Assembly (NCBI GenBank): GCA_009760855.2
Contig: WPIO01000090.1
Span: forward strand, 750,001-814,000
Reading direction: 5' to 3'
DNA length: 64,000 nt
Source of the DNA: Cristatella mucedo
Taxonomy: Eukaryota > Bryozoa > Phylactolaemata > Cristatellidae
Of this stretch, positions 1-12,414 are shown in pieces. The translations under genes were made by a program, and so were the position numbers. How positions within the stretch are numbered: position 1 is the first letter of the stretch; each line of letters begins with the position of its first letter. The notes under the pieces are model-generated. The model was given only the letters and a program-made list of their open reading frames with translations, made no database searches and was not told where the DNA came from.

Positions 1-189
1 GCTGACTGCCCTTGAAGCTCTGAACACGAACTACATAGCGACAGTAAAGCCGATCGATTACGAGGCGGTACGTGGCCATACAGTAGCAGTGATTCTCGCC
101 TAAAACGCCGGCCTTAGTATACAAAAATCTCTATCAAGCTTACTGCGTGCACGACGTTGGATCATCAGTTGGACCTTTGCCTTTATCCC

Positions 190-430
190 TCCCTCATCGG
201 TCCTGAGAGTCGCAGTCGCTACATCTCGCCACTTATCGGCAACCTGCAACTGCTCCCAGTTAAGCAATAGATTGAATTCAAAGTTGTGTCCTTCAATAAC
301 AGGTGCCTTGATTCATTGGCTCCAGCCTACCTATCTGATGTTATCCCCCAAGACTTTGCATCGTAACCTCCGCTTTTCGGAATGTAACTGTTTACCTATA
401 TTTCGTACGGACTTTAATTATAGGCTTCGA
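190..430 (+). mobile_element. L2-A LINE fragment, reverse-transcriptase C-terminal region
   Basis: Degraded plus-strand piece of the window's main L2-type LINE. The stretch from 'gagagtcgcagtcgctac' through 'ctcccagttaagcaat' and 'ttggctccagcc' to 'cgcttttcggaatg' matches, base by base with gaps, the part of the better copy at 41,290-41,480 that encodes the HWLPVKQRIDFKVLSL-like segment. The reading frame is broken, so it is not functional. It has neither a 5' end nor the 3' hairpin tail. Confidence 0.8.
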
Positions 431-1589
431 CACTGCATGATATCAACAACCATGTCATTCTCGTTGTTTACTGAGCCCCCTACCACTATTCGATGGTGCT
501 TGCTTGGCCTACAAATCTAAAGTGCATAGAAATATATTAATTTATCTTTAGGCATTATATGAAATTTATAAATAATAGTAATATGATTTATTAGCATAAT
601 GTGCTCAGTCATAATTATCTCATGCCATCAGGTCGAATGTTGAGCTTAATCTAAAGAACATTGCCTTAATTGAATATTGTTCATGACAGAAGTTTCGCAG
701 GGTCAAGTGTCTATGTTCAGTCAAGAATTCCAGCTCTCACAGATTTACTCTAGCCGTTACTCACACTGCTATGTGTGAGGTTTATATTGCACCAGCTGTT
801 TTGCAGACAGAGTTATGTTGCTAATTGTATGTTTTTTTTATGATATTTGATTTGTGGGCTATTTGTGCACCCATCAAAGCTTCACAGTAATTGGCTGTGT
901 TGAAGAAAACTCTCATGACCCATACAAATCATGCATTTGAGCTTTGTGGTGCTTCCGACGATGTGGATCAAACTTGGGCCCTTCACTTCAAAGAGAAGTG
1001 CAGGGATAGCCGTCACACCATCACCAACAAGGGGTTGTTCCTTTCATAAATGCCGTCAAAATTGCTGTGAGGAACTGCTCAAAGATATTCCGATGTGTGC
1101 CTCATAAGAGTTAAAGTCATTGAAAAGCTTTTATTCTAGTCTTGAAGTCGAGTAAAATTCAGAAACTGTTTTATTGACTGTGTAGCCTAATATGCAACCT
1201 CTATACAGAAATAGAAGGATGCTTTCACAGCCCTCTCTAGCAATCGCTGAATTGACGAATTTACAGACAACGTGAAAAGCAAACTTTAAAATATTCCCTA
1301 CAGCAAAACTCACTTTCATAATTACACACCATTCTCATTTAGTGAGCCTTGCTTACCAATGATAATGTATTTGACCTAGGGACAACTAATGACTTCTTTA
1401 TGAGAAGTGTTCGTAAGCCTAAGGAAATCTTTTAAACTCCTTCGAATTCAGTCAAGTTGCCTCTAAGCTAGTTCATATATGCCTAGCAAGCAAGATATAG
1501 CCTCTATTTTTCAATCGCATGCAACAAGACAAAGTTTGCATGACACAGGGTCACGAGTGACTGTTTATGCATATATCTTCCACGCAAGA
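431..1589. other. No recognised feature
   Basis: AT-rich sequence. The short ORFs have no family likeness and no splice or start context that I can defend. It may hold very old repeat remnants that I cannot align by eye. Confidence 0.5.
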
Positions 1590-1746
1590 AACAGTTCTAG
1601 GTGGTACCAATCAATCGTAACTATCCTAGTCCTGCGATGTATGTTTATGCTGTTGTCATTGATACCTAACAGAATAATTGAGTCCTTAGCCTTAGGTCGC
1701 GCCCAAACACTTTTCAAAAAGGTCATCGTAAGGGAGCTAATAAAGT
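1590..1746 (+). mobile_element. L2-A LINE fragment, N-terminal RT segment
   Basis: The translated piece reads LVLRCMFMLLSLIPNRII, then a segment ending FKKVIVRELIK. It aligns with the start of the RT domain in the copies at 51.7 and 55.2 kb (LLLRCI.LLLPCITNI..MSLASGH..FKKA.VRPLLKK). About 50 codons are visible, and the sequence on either side is not recognisable as LINE. An isolated relic. Confidence 0.65.
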
Positions 1747-2079
1747 AAGCTTTTATGCAAGGTTAAATGGATGGGCCAGCTACTATCAACAAATGAAAAC
1801 TATTTTTTATACCAATACTGCAGATGTCGCCATAATAAAATTCCACTGATTTGAAATGGGAGGCTATCAATCAGAATTTACTAACTCTCTCTTTGCAGCA
1901 TTTGCAAAGCCCGTAGAAAAAAATTACGATTATATGAGGACTCTAAGAGAATTGTATGTTACAGTTATTTGTAATATGGTGAAATGAATAGCTTTGCTTG
2001 GCAGACTCATTGGCTACCTCATAAAAATAGTATCAATAAATTCACTCTAGCCAGCACAAATAACAATGTCACGGTCTAG
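1747..2079. other. No recognised feature
   Basis: AT-rich sequence of about 330 bases between two L2-A relics. I see no gene or repeat in it. Confidence 0.5.
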
Positions 2080-2890
2080 AGACTGCTGAAAAGAAAGAAA
2101 TATCAATTGTTTAGCAGTAGTATGCTCAATACCAGCAAACGTAGCATGTTTTGGAAGTGACACACGCCGGTTTGACATGCAAGTATATTTAGCAGCAGCT
2201 TAGATAATGTCTGCACCATAAATCACACTAAGGATAATACTCACGGACAAACTAAATGCTGCGATAAATACGTGCTAGACCATTTTTATAAATTTCATCC
2301 AGTCAAGGGATGTAGTGACCCCTGTAGGAAGAGGGCTTCCTTTTTTGGGAGCTTTTAAAGTAAAGGTATGGCCTCCAGAGGATAAAAGACTCTTGTGAAT
2401 TATGGATTAATGGTTACATTAGGGAATGCGTTTGGTATGATGCGCAGCCTTGTGGTTGGAGTTGATCTGAGTGGTAGGCTCTAGCAAAAGAGGGAAGGGA
2501 GCTAAAATTAAGTGGTAATGACTAAATTTGATGCCTAGCTTTACTGTGAGTAAGTGAAGGTTGACTAGAAGTGGTGAACTGTGGCAACTGCTAAGTTAAT
2601 GACGAAGCAACTTAGGTGAGGAGCTTTTATTTGCATCCATTTTAGATGCTTTATTAAACAGGCCTAATCAGTATTCAGCAGTCAGTTTCGCAAGAAAGTC
2701 AATATGGGATGTAGCAAATGTATGTGGCAACTGAAACGCAGCATCCCTGGCAGGACAAGGCCACAATTGTAGCAATGAGATGTGGCTGTAAGTCGAAAGA
2801 CTTAACCGCTGAACTGAAATACTTAACAGACCTACTTTATGTTCACGTGCTCCTGTAGCAAGTGACTTAGTGACCACTAATTCTCTCTAT
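2080..2890 (-). mobile_element. Degenerate L2-A LINE copy
   Basis: Read on the minus strand, this follows the order of the intact copies: 3' UTR pieces (gacatgc..., ctaaatgctg), the segment around 'gtcaagggatgta', the motif tggtatgatg...ccttgtgg, then gaagtggtgaactgtggcaact and cagcagtcagtttcgcaag. All are diverged and gapped. The short minus-strand ORF at 2,668-2,877 lies inside it and is a chance frame of the decayed RT region. The 3' hairpin is not visible. Confidence 0.6.
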
Positions 2891-3175
2891 TGCTGTACAT
2901 ATTGGAAAAAACAGGAAGTGGCAACAAGCCAGTCTCAAAATATGCTTGCTCTGACGAACTATCCTAAACCAATTTAACCGATATTCACGGCGAATATTGT
3001 CAAAATACTGATTTGGCAAGGGACTTTTGCTAAAGAAAAGTTATATTACTACTATTGAGAACCAAGTGATAGCCTAGAGAGAAATAAATTATATTCTTAT
3101 GAACTACCCTGTAGGGGAAGATCGTGTCTATGATATTTTAATTGACGTGCTTCTCTTTTGAATTAGATAATAGTT

Positions 3176-3395
3176 TAATAATAATAATAATTCACTTGAC
3201 AAAGCGTCCTCAAAGAACTTAATCTCTCTCGAGGCAATTTACATTTGCTGTAAAGTGAAATGCAATTGAATGGTAAGTAAAATCATGCTTGAAAACAAAC
3301 GAAATGAATAATATGGTTAGGATTGACATGTACAGGGTCAGCATGCAAATGGGGTTAGATGTTCTCACTCACCACCACAGGGACATTGAATAAGT
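3176..3395 (-). mobile_element. L2-A LINE 3' end
   Basis: Starts with the reverse-complemented (AAT)n tail, followed by ttcacttgacaaagcg, the 3' hairpin and the 3' UTR (tgctgtaaagtgaaatgcaa; atcatgcttgaaaacaaac). Only about 210 bases are kept, so the copy is severely 5'-truncated, as is usual after incomplete target-primed reverse transcription. No coding part remains. Confidence 0.9.
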
Positions 3396-4455
3396 TCAAA
3401 ATGTTGAAGTCACAGCATAATAAGGTTTTTGATCAAGAGCTTGCTGTCTTGTATTTGTTAAGATATAAGCAACACAAAACCACATCAGAATCCCAGAGAC
3501 ACGGGTTAAATAAAAATCATTAAACTGAATTATTACTTATGAAAGCATTTCAAGCTGTTTCCTGCAAAGTTGCATCCAGCTTTGCACAATAGAAGTTATT
3601 TAAACGCATAGCTACTGTAAATGATAATGAAATAATGGTTTCCATGTAACTGAATAATTAAATATGGAAAATAAATCAGATGACCATATTTCAACAGTTT
3701 TATCCCATTATCAACCGTATTTTACCACTTATAATATTGTCGAGCTTTATTTTGAGCACCTTTAAAGTGTGTCTACAAAGAGATCTAGTCGCCCAATGGT
3801 GCCACAAATGCATAATAAGTATTGCTAATAATCATCGATTTACTTTTACCAGTCAAAACTCAATCACCAAAGAAAAATGTTTGACGGATTTCCTGAATTA
3901 TAGTTCCTCGAATGAGTTCGTAGCTATCAGCAATCATTCAATAGCACTTGCAAAGCTTCTGAGATGTTCAACAACATTCGTACAGTCCATGAATATATAG
4001 AGAGATAAAGAAATCAGCTGAAGCCTATTTCAACACCCTGTAATAGGCATCGGGAATTCACAATCATTAGTAGAACTAGGCTGTCGTAAAAAAAATCAGC
4101 AGCACCTAATAGTAATTGCAGAGTTGTCATATCAAAGCTGACGTCCTTCTCTTTAGTTCGGCCTAATATTCATGGCCTAGGAATTGTTCTAAAAACGTGC
4201 CCAAATCAGCAAACACGTCTGATTCTAAGAAAAAAACTGTTTTCGGGTACTAATTTGAATTGGTTCACTTAGTTAGTTCATATTGATTGCTTTCTAGCCG
4301 AGTCCTGGCCTCCCTGTAATATTGTATTGAAATGATGAGAGATACAAATCTTGCTCATGAATACATCATGCATTTCGCGGATCTTCTCTTCATGAAAATT
4401 GCCTTTAGGGAGTTTTAGACTTGCTATGACTTTTTTAGACTTTTAGAATTAGGTT
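3396..4455. other. No recognised feature
   Basis: About 1 kb of AT-rich sequence. One 106-codon plus-strand ORF (3,680-4,000) has no recognisable motif; in sequence this AT-rich I treat it as chance. Confidence 0.5.
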
Positions 4456-4556
4456 TACCAACAAATGTAAAACTCCTAGGAAGCATTTGAGTTATCTGAG
4501 GGTTATTTATCAAGTGTTATCTTATTACATCATTATCATGATTATTACCCGCACGA
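4456..4556 (+). mobile_element. L2-A LINE 3' tail fragment
   Basis: The motif order 'aaatgtaaaactcctagga', 'gagttatctgagggttat', 'ttatcaagtg', then an ATT-rich run matches the last ~90 bases of L2-A with the hairpin partly eroded. Nothing upstream can be aligned. Confidence 0.7.
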
Positions 4557-5039
4557 TGAGCAAAATCCAGATTAACTAATATGTATGCACTTTTTTGAGG
4601 TAATTAGTTTGTTTAACTTTAGAACGGCAAGGCAAAGCTTTCGCTTTTCCAATTAAAAATTCCACCTGAAGAAACCTTGAAGATAAAGACGCATGATTCA
4701 CGGCAAATCAATCATTGGTGTGGCATTTATCCAGTACAAAACCAACAGCTAACAGACCCAGATAGCGCCTGAACGTTCAACAAGACCAACCCCCTACATT
4801 ATTTCCCAATGATCCAAAAATCGTTTAATTTGTTATGTATTTTTCAGTTTTAATATAATATTGTATACTACGTGTCATTAAGCTCTCCGATTTTATTCCG
4901 CATCTCCTATTCAAAACGTATAGGGTAATTTTTTCTTAGATTATTATGTTTGCGGGACCTAAATCTAATTGATAAAATAAGGAGAAATGTTTCTAATGCA
5001 ATATTTTATTCAAGACAATAGTTTGACAATATCAACGAC
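4557..5039. other. No recognised feature
   Basis: AT-rich; no repeat or gene recognised. Confidence 0.5.
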
Positions 5040-5600
5040 AATAATAAAAAAATAATATTAGCTCACTACATCAAATGCCCTAAAAGAACCCAATCTGTTT
5101 CAAGGTGCTTTACATGAGCTAAAAGGGAACACGGTTGAATGGTTAGTAGTAGCATGTTCAATAAAAACTAGAATAACGAGGTGAGGGTGACATGCACAAA
5201 ATCTGCATGGGAGTATGGTTAGTGGCAGCATGAACAGAGTCAGCTCATACTCGCTCATAAAGGTCATATCCAGGGGACCCAATAAATACTTCATTAAACA
5301 GGTGAATTTTAGTTTCCGTTTAGAGAGGTATAGTCAGGGAATTAAGCCATAGTAGTCGGATGTACATTCTGGAATTGTGAAACATAGGAACTAAAGCCAC
5401 GGCCTTATACAGATTTGATATTTAGACGAGAGATAGCTAAATGGTTAGATTGTCAAAGCAGGGGTTTGCTACTGAGCCTGATAAGGTAGTAGTTCTGATA
5501 GGTAGGTATTAGCCAAAAAATGAAGGCACCTAAAAGTTAGGAACAAAACCTTGAAGTCAATGCTTCCCTAGACTGGGCTCAAGTACAGTTCGATAAGAAA
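5040..5600 (-). mobile_element. Degenerate L2-A LINE copy
   Basis: On the minus strand the tail (AAT-rich), a worn hairpin (caaatgccctaaaagaac / ggtgctttacat), 3' UTR boxes (gggtgacatgcacaaa; ggcagcatgaacag; ggacccaataaatac) and the end of the RT region (tgataggtaggtattagcc, ctaaaagttaggaacaaaacc) follow the standard order. Frames are broken throughout. Confidence 0.75.
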
Positions 5601-5779
5601 TATTGTGCTGTGGTGACTGAACTTCTTGTATTTGGGGTGCTAATCATCAAGTGCATATCAAGTGCATATCCAGCCTCCAATAGTGAGATATTCTATCTCA
5701 GTCGTTTGCCGATCAGAGCGATACCTTATGGCCAGTTTCTTAATTGCTTTGTTGAAGACTATGGTTTTAGAAATCGTAA

Positions 5780-6220
5780 CGTGGTTAGCTAGTGGTAGCA
5801 CGATATACTTCCAGCAAGCATGATATAGTTTTAATTGACAAGCATAGATCGTCCCAACATTATGAGTGCATGCAGCATGGACAGGGCTCGAACTGATAAG
5901 CACCCAAACAAAGGGGAAAATATCGGTATTTTAGATGTCACGTTAAATGTCGTTAAGCCATGGTATAAAGAGATGCCCCATGGCATTCAGTTACTGGCAT
6001 TGCAATAGTTTCGGGTATATGCAGGGTCTATCCAAGATTACAAAGTTAGCTGAGTCGTTAATATACAATGCCATTCCGTAATTGCAGGTTGACTAACCTG
6101 GCGGGGAGTAGTTTTTATAGTTAGATTGAACGCATTGAAGCGATGACGCAAAAGTGACTGAGAGAGTCTATAAGTCGATGAAGTGAAAGACTGGGAACCG
6201 ATTGGGTCACAATCGCGAGC
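5780..6220 (-). mobile_element. Very degenerate L2-A LINE copy
   Basis: Scattered anchors in the correct order: tagtggtagcacg, cctggcggggagtagt, cgcaaaagtgactgag, aagtcgatgaagtgaaagac. They correspond to the RT C-terminal region of L2-A on the minus strand. It lies between two clearer minus copies and could be an older layer. Confidence 0.4.
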
Positions 6221-6234
6221 ACCTTAATAACCAT

Positions 6235-7530
6235 AATATCATTAGTGTAGCAACCACAATGACCAAGCTCTTTCTGGGTGCTTTAAGTTTGCTGCAATGG
6301 GAAGGTTAGTAATATTGTGCTTGAAAAACAACATAAAAACATGGTTAAGCCTTGACATACACAGGGTCAGTGTGCAAGTATGGGTTGTTGCAGCATGCAT
6401 AGCCTCAGCCCACATAAGTACACACAAGGACAAATCGTTGTGACCCACTAAATACTGACCTAATTATGTGTGTTTTTTAGCTTATTTTAAATGTGGTCAA
6501 GTCAAGGAATGCCTTTACACAGTCAGGAGCGAGCTCCATGATTTAGGAGCATACAAACTAAAGGCACGGTCTCAAAGAATTTGAGGTTAGTACGAGGTAC
6601 TAACTAATTTTAAAATGCCAAAAAGCTGTGGCAAGATTATTGGCTGGGTGGAGTAGATCTGATAGATAGGCTGCAGCTAAAGAATGCAGTGACCTAAAAG
6701 TAAGAGAAAAAACCTTGATTTCGATCCGTTGCTTGAATGATAGATAGTGCAGGTAGGCAAAAAAGTGGTGTAATGTGGCGACAATGACGCTCACGACAGA
6801 CAAGACTAGCTCTGGATTTTTACACAAGCTGCTATCTCCTGATCGCTAATGCTGGCAGGCCAGTAAGCCGTGAGTGGCAGAACTCGAATCGGTATATTAA
6901 GAATGTATAAGCTAACTTGGACGTGGGATCCACATCCATACAAACCCGAACTTTATCATCACTATCCATCTGAAAGTTTGGAGAGTTGATTGTGGATCTG
7001 ATGTGGTCATCTAACCACAGGTCACTTTGGCCCCTAGATTTCGTGCTTAGTCAACTGGAGTTATGCTGGCAGAGCCGATTTCGATAGTCAGCCTTTCTAA
7101 TATCCGAATTACGCCTTGTTAGCCCATAAATAATAAGTAAGTTGAAGCAAAAGTGAAGAACCAATTTTCAGAAAATGCACTGCCGTCCACGTTTGCATGC
7201 CACAAATCTACGCAGCAAGTCAGTTTGAGAGAATTCGTGGGGCTTGAAGGCTGAAATGGATCAAGCAAAGGTACAATTAGATGTCATTCACATTGAAGTA
7301 AAAGCCAAGATTGGGGTTGGCAATCACGTGGCAAGAGGAAGAGCATAAACCGTGAAGAGAATTGAGCCTATTATGGAGCTCTAAGCTACCCCATATTATA
7401 GAGATACCTCAGGTGATCTTTTGTCATTTACGTCGATACTCCAATGTCTCAACTGAGATAGGACCTGAAACATTGCAGAGCAGAGCTATTGATGCCCTAT
7501 CGGGATGACAGGCAATGTAGAATAAGTTTC
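6235..7530 (-). mobile_element. Long degenerate L2-A LINE copy
   Basis: About 1.3 kb in L2-A order on the minus strand: hairpin half 'ctctttctgggtgcttta', 3' UTR (gacatacacagggtca), RT C-terminal region (gtagatctgatagataggc; gatccgttgcttgaatga), the segment encoding DF.N.LLAGLP, then pieces upstream toward the YADD region (gcaatcacgtggcaagagga) and to 'gcagagcagagctattgatg'. Many stops and indels; inactive. The ATT tail is lost. Confidence 0.8.
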
Positions 7531-7784
7531 AAGAAATAGTGCGACATAAAGGCTCATGACCGACAAGTATTTCAACAACCAACAAGGCGAACCAGATCCC
7601 CCAATGCAACCTTCCAAGTGGGCAATCCAGTAGACACAACTGCCGTGAGATTGGACGTCGAGAACTGTCAAAAGTTCTTGAATCAAATAGGATGTAAAAT
7701 CCCGTCTTTCGATATTTTATTTTAGCCTTTAATGGAACTTTAACAACAACTTGAATTTACAAAGAGACAAGCGAGTGTCACATG

Positions 7785-7890
7785 CTTTGTAGCGAAGCCT
7801 ATGTTGAGCTTGGCTACCAAATGGGCTAGCAGGAGATAAAAAAACTGTAAAGAGAAGCTGACAGAGCACAGAACCATGATTTACATGATA
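7785..7890 (-). mobile_element. Possible L2-A relic
   Basis: The run from 'gagcttggctaccaaatggg' to 'agagcacagaacc' lines up with the L2-A segment just upstream of the YADD codons (compare 54,610-54,700), at low identity. It may be a displaced part of the copy to its left. Confidence 0.35.
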
Positions 7891-9344
7891 ATTTAGTGAT
7901 TCCTGAGATTGGTTTCTTATACCTGGATTTGTATTGATTGGCATTCGTTCGCATCTATCTATACCCTGATTGCTTTCACTAAGATCGAACTTGCACCGAA
8001 TTAGTGTGGAGCCTGTAATGCTTAGGTAAAATGGAAGGCACCAGAGATAGACGCTATAATTAGTAGATGAAAACACTGCCAAATGATGCAGCAATAAGAC
8101 CTAACCTAAGTCGGTGCTCCTGAAACAGTAAACCTAAACCTGAAAAAACCCTGACTCTAGTGTGGTTAATAATAAATTTAAACTGAAATTGACTAGATCG
8201 TTTTCAGTTTCAATGTAGCAGTTTGGCTGAAACGCAACCTCGACGAGACGTTTGAATCAAAGCCATATAAGTTTAAGCTCGGCTCAATATTGGAGATCAG
8301 TTCCCATGAGGACTGAGCAAGCTAATACCCTGGTACATACGATAACAGTCGTAGGGTGATCGTATGTCATTTGATCTCTGCCTTCATTCATCGGCCTATA
8401 CTTGGCTCTGCCCGTGGAATGAATAGGACTAGACACAGTTAAGCTCGGAGGCAATATCTGAAGCTCGAGAGCTAGCGATGATTGTGGCATTGCATTCTCT
8501 TCGGGTGTGGCAGTTCTACTGCTTAGCTGGTGTCATTTGGAAAAAGCACAGTTGCAGAAGACAGGTGTACAGTGGTCTTTCACATTCTGTCCATGAATAG
8601 CTTTGGTTTTGGTAAGGATGAGGTTATGACGACCTTACTGTGTGAGCAAAAAAGCTTTGAAAATATGCACTGCTGAATGCTATGATACACGATCGAGTTC
8701 ACATCACCCCAAAGATAAACGTATCGTTTAATTGATAGTCTGGCGATGGCACGTGCGAAGCATGTTTAGCAAGTTGAAGCCGTTATTTGGGCAACATTAG
8801 AGACCAATACTGTTTGGAGAATATAAGGAAGTCAGCTCAGCACCTTCAGAAGAAAACTTCTGCAACCATTTTAATGTCATCCACACCAACATTGTTGTGA
8901 ACAGTACAGCCTTTAACAAAATTCCACTTTTACCTTGCATGAACTTGGAGGTCACTTTGATTACACTATTCTAGCCACCATTGATTACCCAATGTTAGTA
9001 AAAACTCTACCTCTCTCGTTTTTTCCATCTGGAGCTCAAGATACCGATTTTCAGTGCCAGAAATTGCTTAGTCATTGAACCGTAACTAAAGACTATTCAG
9101 AACGACGTCTCAATTCTCCCGAGCGTTTACTTTATGGCTCAGGCTAGTTATTCCGTGTTTCTGGTAGATATAGCTGCCGGCGAGGAGACCAAGGCCATGT
9201 TGTAGAAGCACCATTACTGTATGTTGCAATTTTGTCTGGGTACCCTCCAGACTTCGAAAGATTGTGCGAGTGCTAAACAACAGTGTGGAACGATATCCTG
9301 ATACCGTAGCGAATAATATAAGTTTTTCAGACTTTCATTGTCTT
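7891..9344. other. No recognised feature
   Basis: About 1.4 kb without a supportable gene or repeat. Short ORFs at 7,729-8,094 and 8,284-8,490 (minus) show no family motif. Confidence 0.5.
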
Positions 9345-9413
9345 CGTGTGCGTTTGTGAGTGTGTGTGTGTGTGTTAGTCTGTGTGTGTCTGTGTGTGTC
9401 TGTGTGTGTGTGC
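9345..9413. repeat. (TG)n microsatellite, interrupted
   Basis: Alternating TG with regular TC interruptions (tgtgtgtgtc repeated). Simple repeat. Confidence 0.95.
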
Positions 9414-9469
9414 GTCTTCCTCATGCTGCTTAGTGTAAAGCCAAATAGATGATGATTACATTCGACAGC

Positions 9470-9765
9470 TCAGTCCAATGCTATTTCACAAGTCGTACGG
9501 CTGGTTGCAACTGTGAGTAGCCATGGCATGTTGACAAGCAATCCTGATCCGACATGTGCAGTGTGAATTACTGTGCCTTTTTTAAGCCACGGAAAAGCCT
9601 TTACAGCTATCAAAGCATCTTGCAGTGGCATTAAAAGACTGCCCACTGCAGGATTTGAAAGCAGAACTCTGAGACCCATTTCGTGAAAAGCAACTGCCTT
9701 TGCTAAAGTGCCAATATTGCCTTGAACACAGTTGGGCAAATACCACTTATCCTGAGATGGAGCTA
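9470..9765 (-). CDS. Possible host-gene exon, unknown product
   Basis: On the minus strand an 89-codon frame opens in the ORF (TTG, not ATG, at its left limit) and can be extended upstream to a plausible splice acceptor: a pyrimidine-rich run ending ctccatctcag, then GATAAGTGGTATTTG. The peptide (for example GTLAKAVAFHEMGLRVLLSN, later KKGTVIHTAHVGSGLLVNMP) has balanced, protein-like composition, unlike chance ORFs nearby. A stop follows IALD; GT donors exist shortly before it. I recognise no domain. It may be an exon of an unidentified gene, a transposon fragment, or chance. Confidence 0.3.
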
Positions 9766-9780
9766 GAAATAATGTTCACA

Positions 9781-9995
9781 AAATAATATAATAGTGATAA
9801 TAATGATAAGGCAGTTGATAAAACACCCTCTAAGTACCTAATCACTTTACAGGTGCTTTACATTTGCAGCAAAAGGAAATGCAGTTGAATGATGAGTAAA
9901 GTCATGCTTGAGAATCAAGCGATATAAATAATATGGTTAGGGTTGACATGCACAGCACAGGTTTAGCATGCTATTGTAGTAAGTGGTAGCATGCA
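9781..9995 (-). mobile_element. L2-A LINE 3' end
   Basis: Reverse-complemented tail (aataatgataa), cagttgataaaacaccctc, worn hairpin, ggtgctttacatttgcagc, then the 3' UTR anchors atgcagttgaatgatgagta and ggttgacatgcacag. About 210 bases; 5'-truncated. Confidence 0.85.
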
Positions 9996-11744
9996 GATAT
10001 ATACGTTGTTCACGGCGGAAAGGAAATACGTAATAAAATGTTAACCTTTATAAAATGTTTTGTTAAGCTTACCAGAGAGATCTACCCTGGCAGCAATTAA
10101 GGGCTGCTTTAAAAACTAACTTTGGTTAGAAGTAAACGGCAGCACAGGCTTTGTAAGTTCAAATTATCCTGCTGTGAATCTCTGCTTCTAAACAGCATCA
10201 GATATGTGAATTATTTGAATTTTTCCGTTGTAAGATTTTTTCAGAAGCTTTTGCAATATTTATGCCAAGAATTGTCTTGGCCTAGTCGAGCACTTGTTTT
10301 AGTTATACTTTATGCTTTAGTGTAAATGGCAATACTCGAATGATTTGCAGGCCTCCTTTACTGGCCCGGAGCCAGTAGACTACCAGCCCACACTGAAACT
10401 TGCGGAAGTAATACACCTGCTAAAGCAATGCGTGACTGTCGACCTTAACATCTCTGATTGAGTCGAACGAGGTAAACTGATTGCTAAAATGTTAGAGCTC
10501 GTGGTCGGAGCCTTGATGTAAGCTCACTCTTTTTGAGCACTTACTTTTCACCCAATGTCTCTGTTGTTTGTCGAAGCGACCGTCTCACAATTACTTGAAA
10601 ACATTGCAGGTGTTTTCAGAAGATTAAATAATGGTTGCGACAATCCGAAAAAGAAGGCTTACATTTGACTTTTCAAGACGTATTCTAATTGAGCAAACCG
10701 TTTTCTCAGTGCGTTTACCTTCCTCCTTCTATCACGATCTTCTCTCCCCTTGTATTCCCTCTCTGTCTGTCACTTTTCTGTATCACTGTGTACATTTGCA
10801 ATATATATAGATATGTGCTTAGATATGTCAATCTATGCACATACATTGGTATACCTTCTTGCTGCTTTTCCGCCGGGCTCACATTATCCATCAGGAGAGC
10901 GAGAAGTATTGCATTTTGATTGAATAAACTTTTTGTATTAGTGACTGGTTTTCCCTTTTCCGGTTTAACCATTTTTGGTCTAGGAAAATAGGGCAGCAAA
11001 TGGATGAAATATGATTTGCCGCTACAATCGAAAATAATCTGAGCAGAGCGGAACTTGGACGCCTTCATTCAGAATGTTAAAGTTATAAAAAATGATATAA
11101 AAATGAAAGCCTGCGAGTCATTCATTTTTTGAGCACTTTTAGCTGTAAGCTTCCATTAAATACGAAAGGACAGGCTCGGATACCCACTGAGGTATTAAAA
11201 AGTAAACGCAAATTCATTTTTCTTTATTAAAGTGAAGGTGGTAGTGCTTAGCTAATTAAGAAAAATTAGGACCACTAAAAGTATACCCTTAAATCACTTC
11301 TTACTGGTCTAATTCCGCTCCATATTTATCACTGAATCCCAATCAAATTGCATTCAATTATTTTTCTGATTTTTAAATTCCTTTAATATCTTAGCTATAG
11401 AACCACGCTCCAACCTTGCATTTCATTAAAAACTTGCATTTTTTTCTCGTTTTCTCACCGATTGATGTTGGGAAGCACTGACGAAACTAAAAGTTCATGC
11501 AGTCCGTGTGTTCAGGAAGTACGCCTTTCAACTCTTAAAGACATAACAAGGTTGCATTAAGCAAAATTGAACCTGAAATCCTAACCTTTAGTAATTGCAA
11601 TTGATTTAGCCGTATCTGCATGAAGTGGTTAAAGTTCGCTCATACGTACTGACATGTTTCAATTCCTAACCAGGTGATTTGATTCGATTAATTTTTAATA
11701 TTAGTGCGGGGGCAGAAATCATTTCAACTAGGATTGTAAAATTT
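9996..11744. other. No recognised feature
   Basis: AT-rich. A pyrimidine-rich run lies at about 10,715-10,785 on the plus strand. The overlapping ORFs (10,122-10,325; 10,689-10,919; 10,715-11,068 minus) have no recognisable motif. Confidence 0.5.
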
Positions 11745-11890
11745 GCCGAGCTGGTTAGGCCCAGCGGTTAAGGTGCTCGCCCCCCCCCCCGACTACGGTC
11801 TTGCTGAGGTCTTGGGCTCAAGACCAGAGGCAAATGTGAAGCACCTGAATTGAGATTAAGTTCTATTGGGGTGCAATAGAAATAAATTAT
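11745..11890 (+). mobile_element. tRNA-derived SINE (SINE-A), copy 1
   Basis: The head gccgagctggttaggcccag, 'cggttaaggtgctcg' resembles a tRNA D-arm and pol III box A; ggtcttgggctcaagacc resembles the T-arm and box B. An 11-base poly-C run (11,780-11,790) separates them. The 3' part (gaagcacctgaattgagatt, aagttctattggggtgc) copies the hairpin end of L2-A, with a short AT-rich tail. Non-coding; pol III transcribed when active. Confidence 0.85.
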
Positions 11891-12414
11891 ATGTTTTCTT
11901 TTATATTTGATAATATTACTGTCATTCACACGAAGATTCGCCAGCACAATAGTCATACTTTGGTAGCCTATAGCTTCTCATCTGAGTTCTAGAGTACACT
12001 TGTTCGTGAGGTGTTTTCATAGCCAGATAGCAGTAACAATAATGCAAGTGAAACTAATGTCAAACTCTACAGATATTGTCACCTTTAAAGACTGTTAACA
12101 AAGTCCCTTCTTCTGTGTATACACGGCTAAAGGCCTGCTGCCAATTTTTTCTGAGTGAACCCGTCACCTAAAAGTTAGTATTACTGAACACCACTCTGTT
12201 TTTACTAGACTAAGATAGTATAGGTTGGTTTTATCAACAACATTAAACAGCCATGGGTATTTTGTTCTTTGAAGTTGCGAAATATTTAGATCGTTAAGTT
12301 TATTTTAAAATCAAACGGGAACTCAGAGTTGACGCTTTCGAAGCAAAAAACCGCAGCTCGAATTAACAATAAATACTGTACAAGTAAATTAGATATAGGC
12401 TATTAAATAAAAAA
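11891..12414. other. No recognised feature
   Basis: AT-rich; no gene or repeat recognised. Confidence 0.5.

Noticed and set aside
11745..11830. tRNA gene at the SINE-A head
   Set aside because: The cloverleaf is broken by a poly-C run, and the same head recurs with a LINE-type tail, so it is a SINE.
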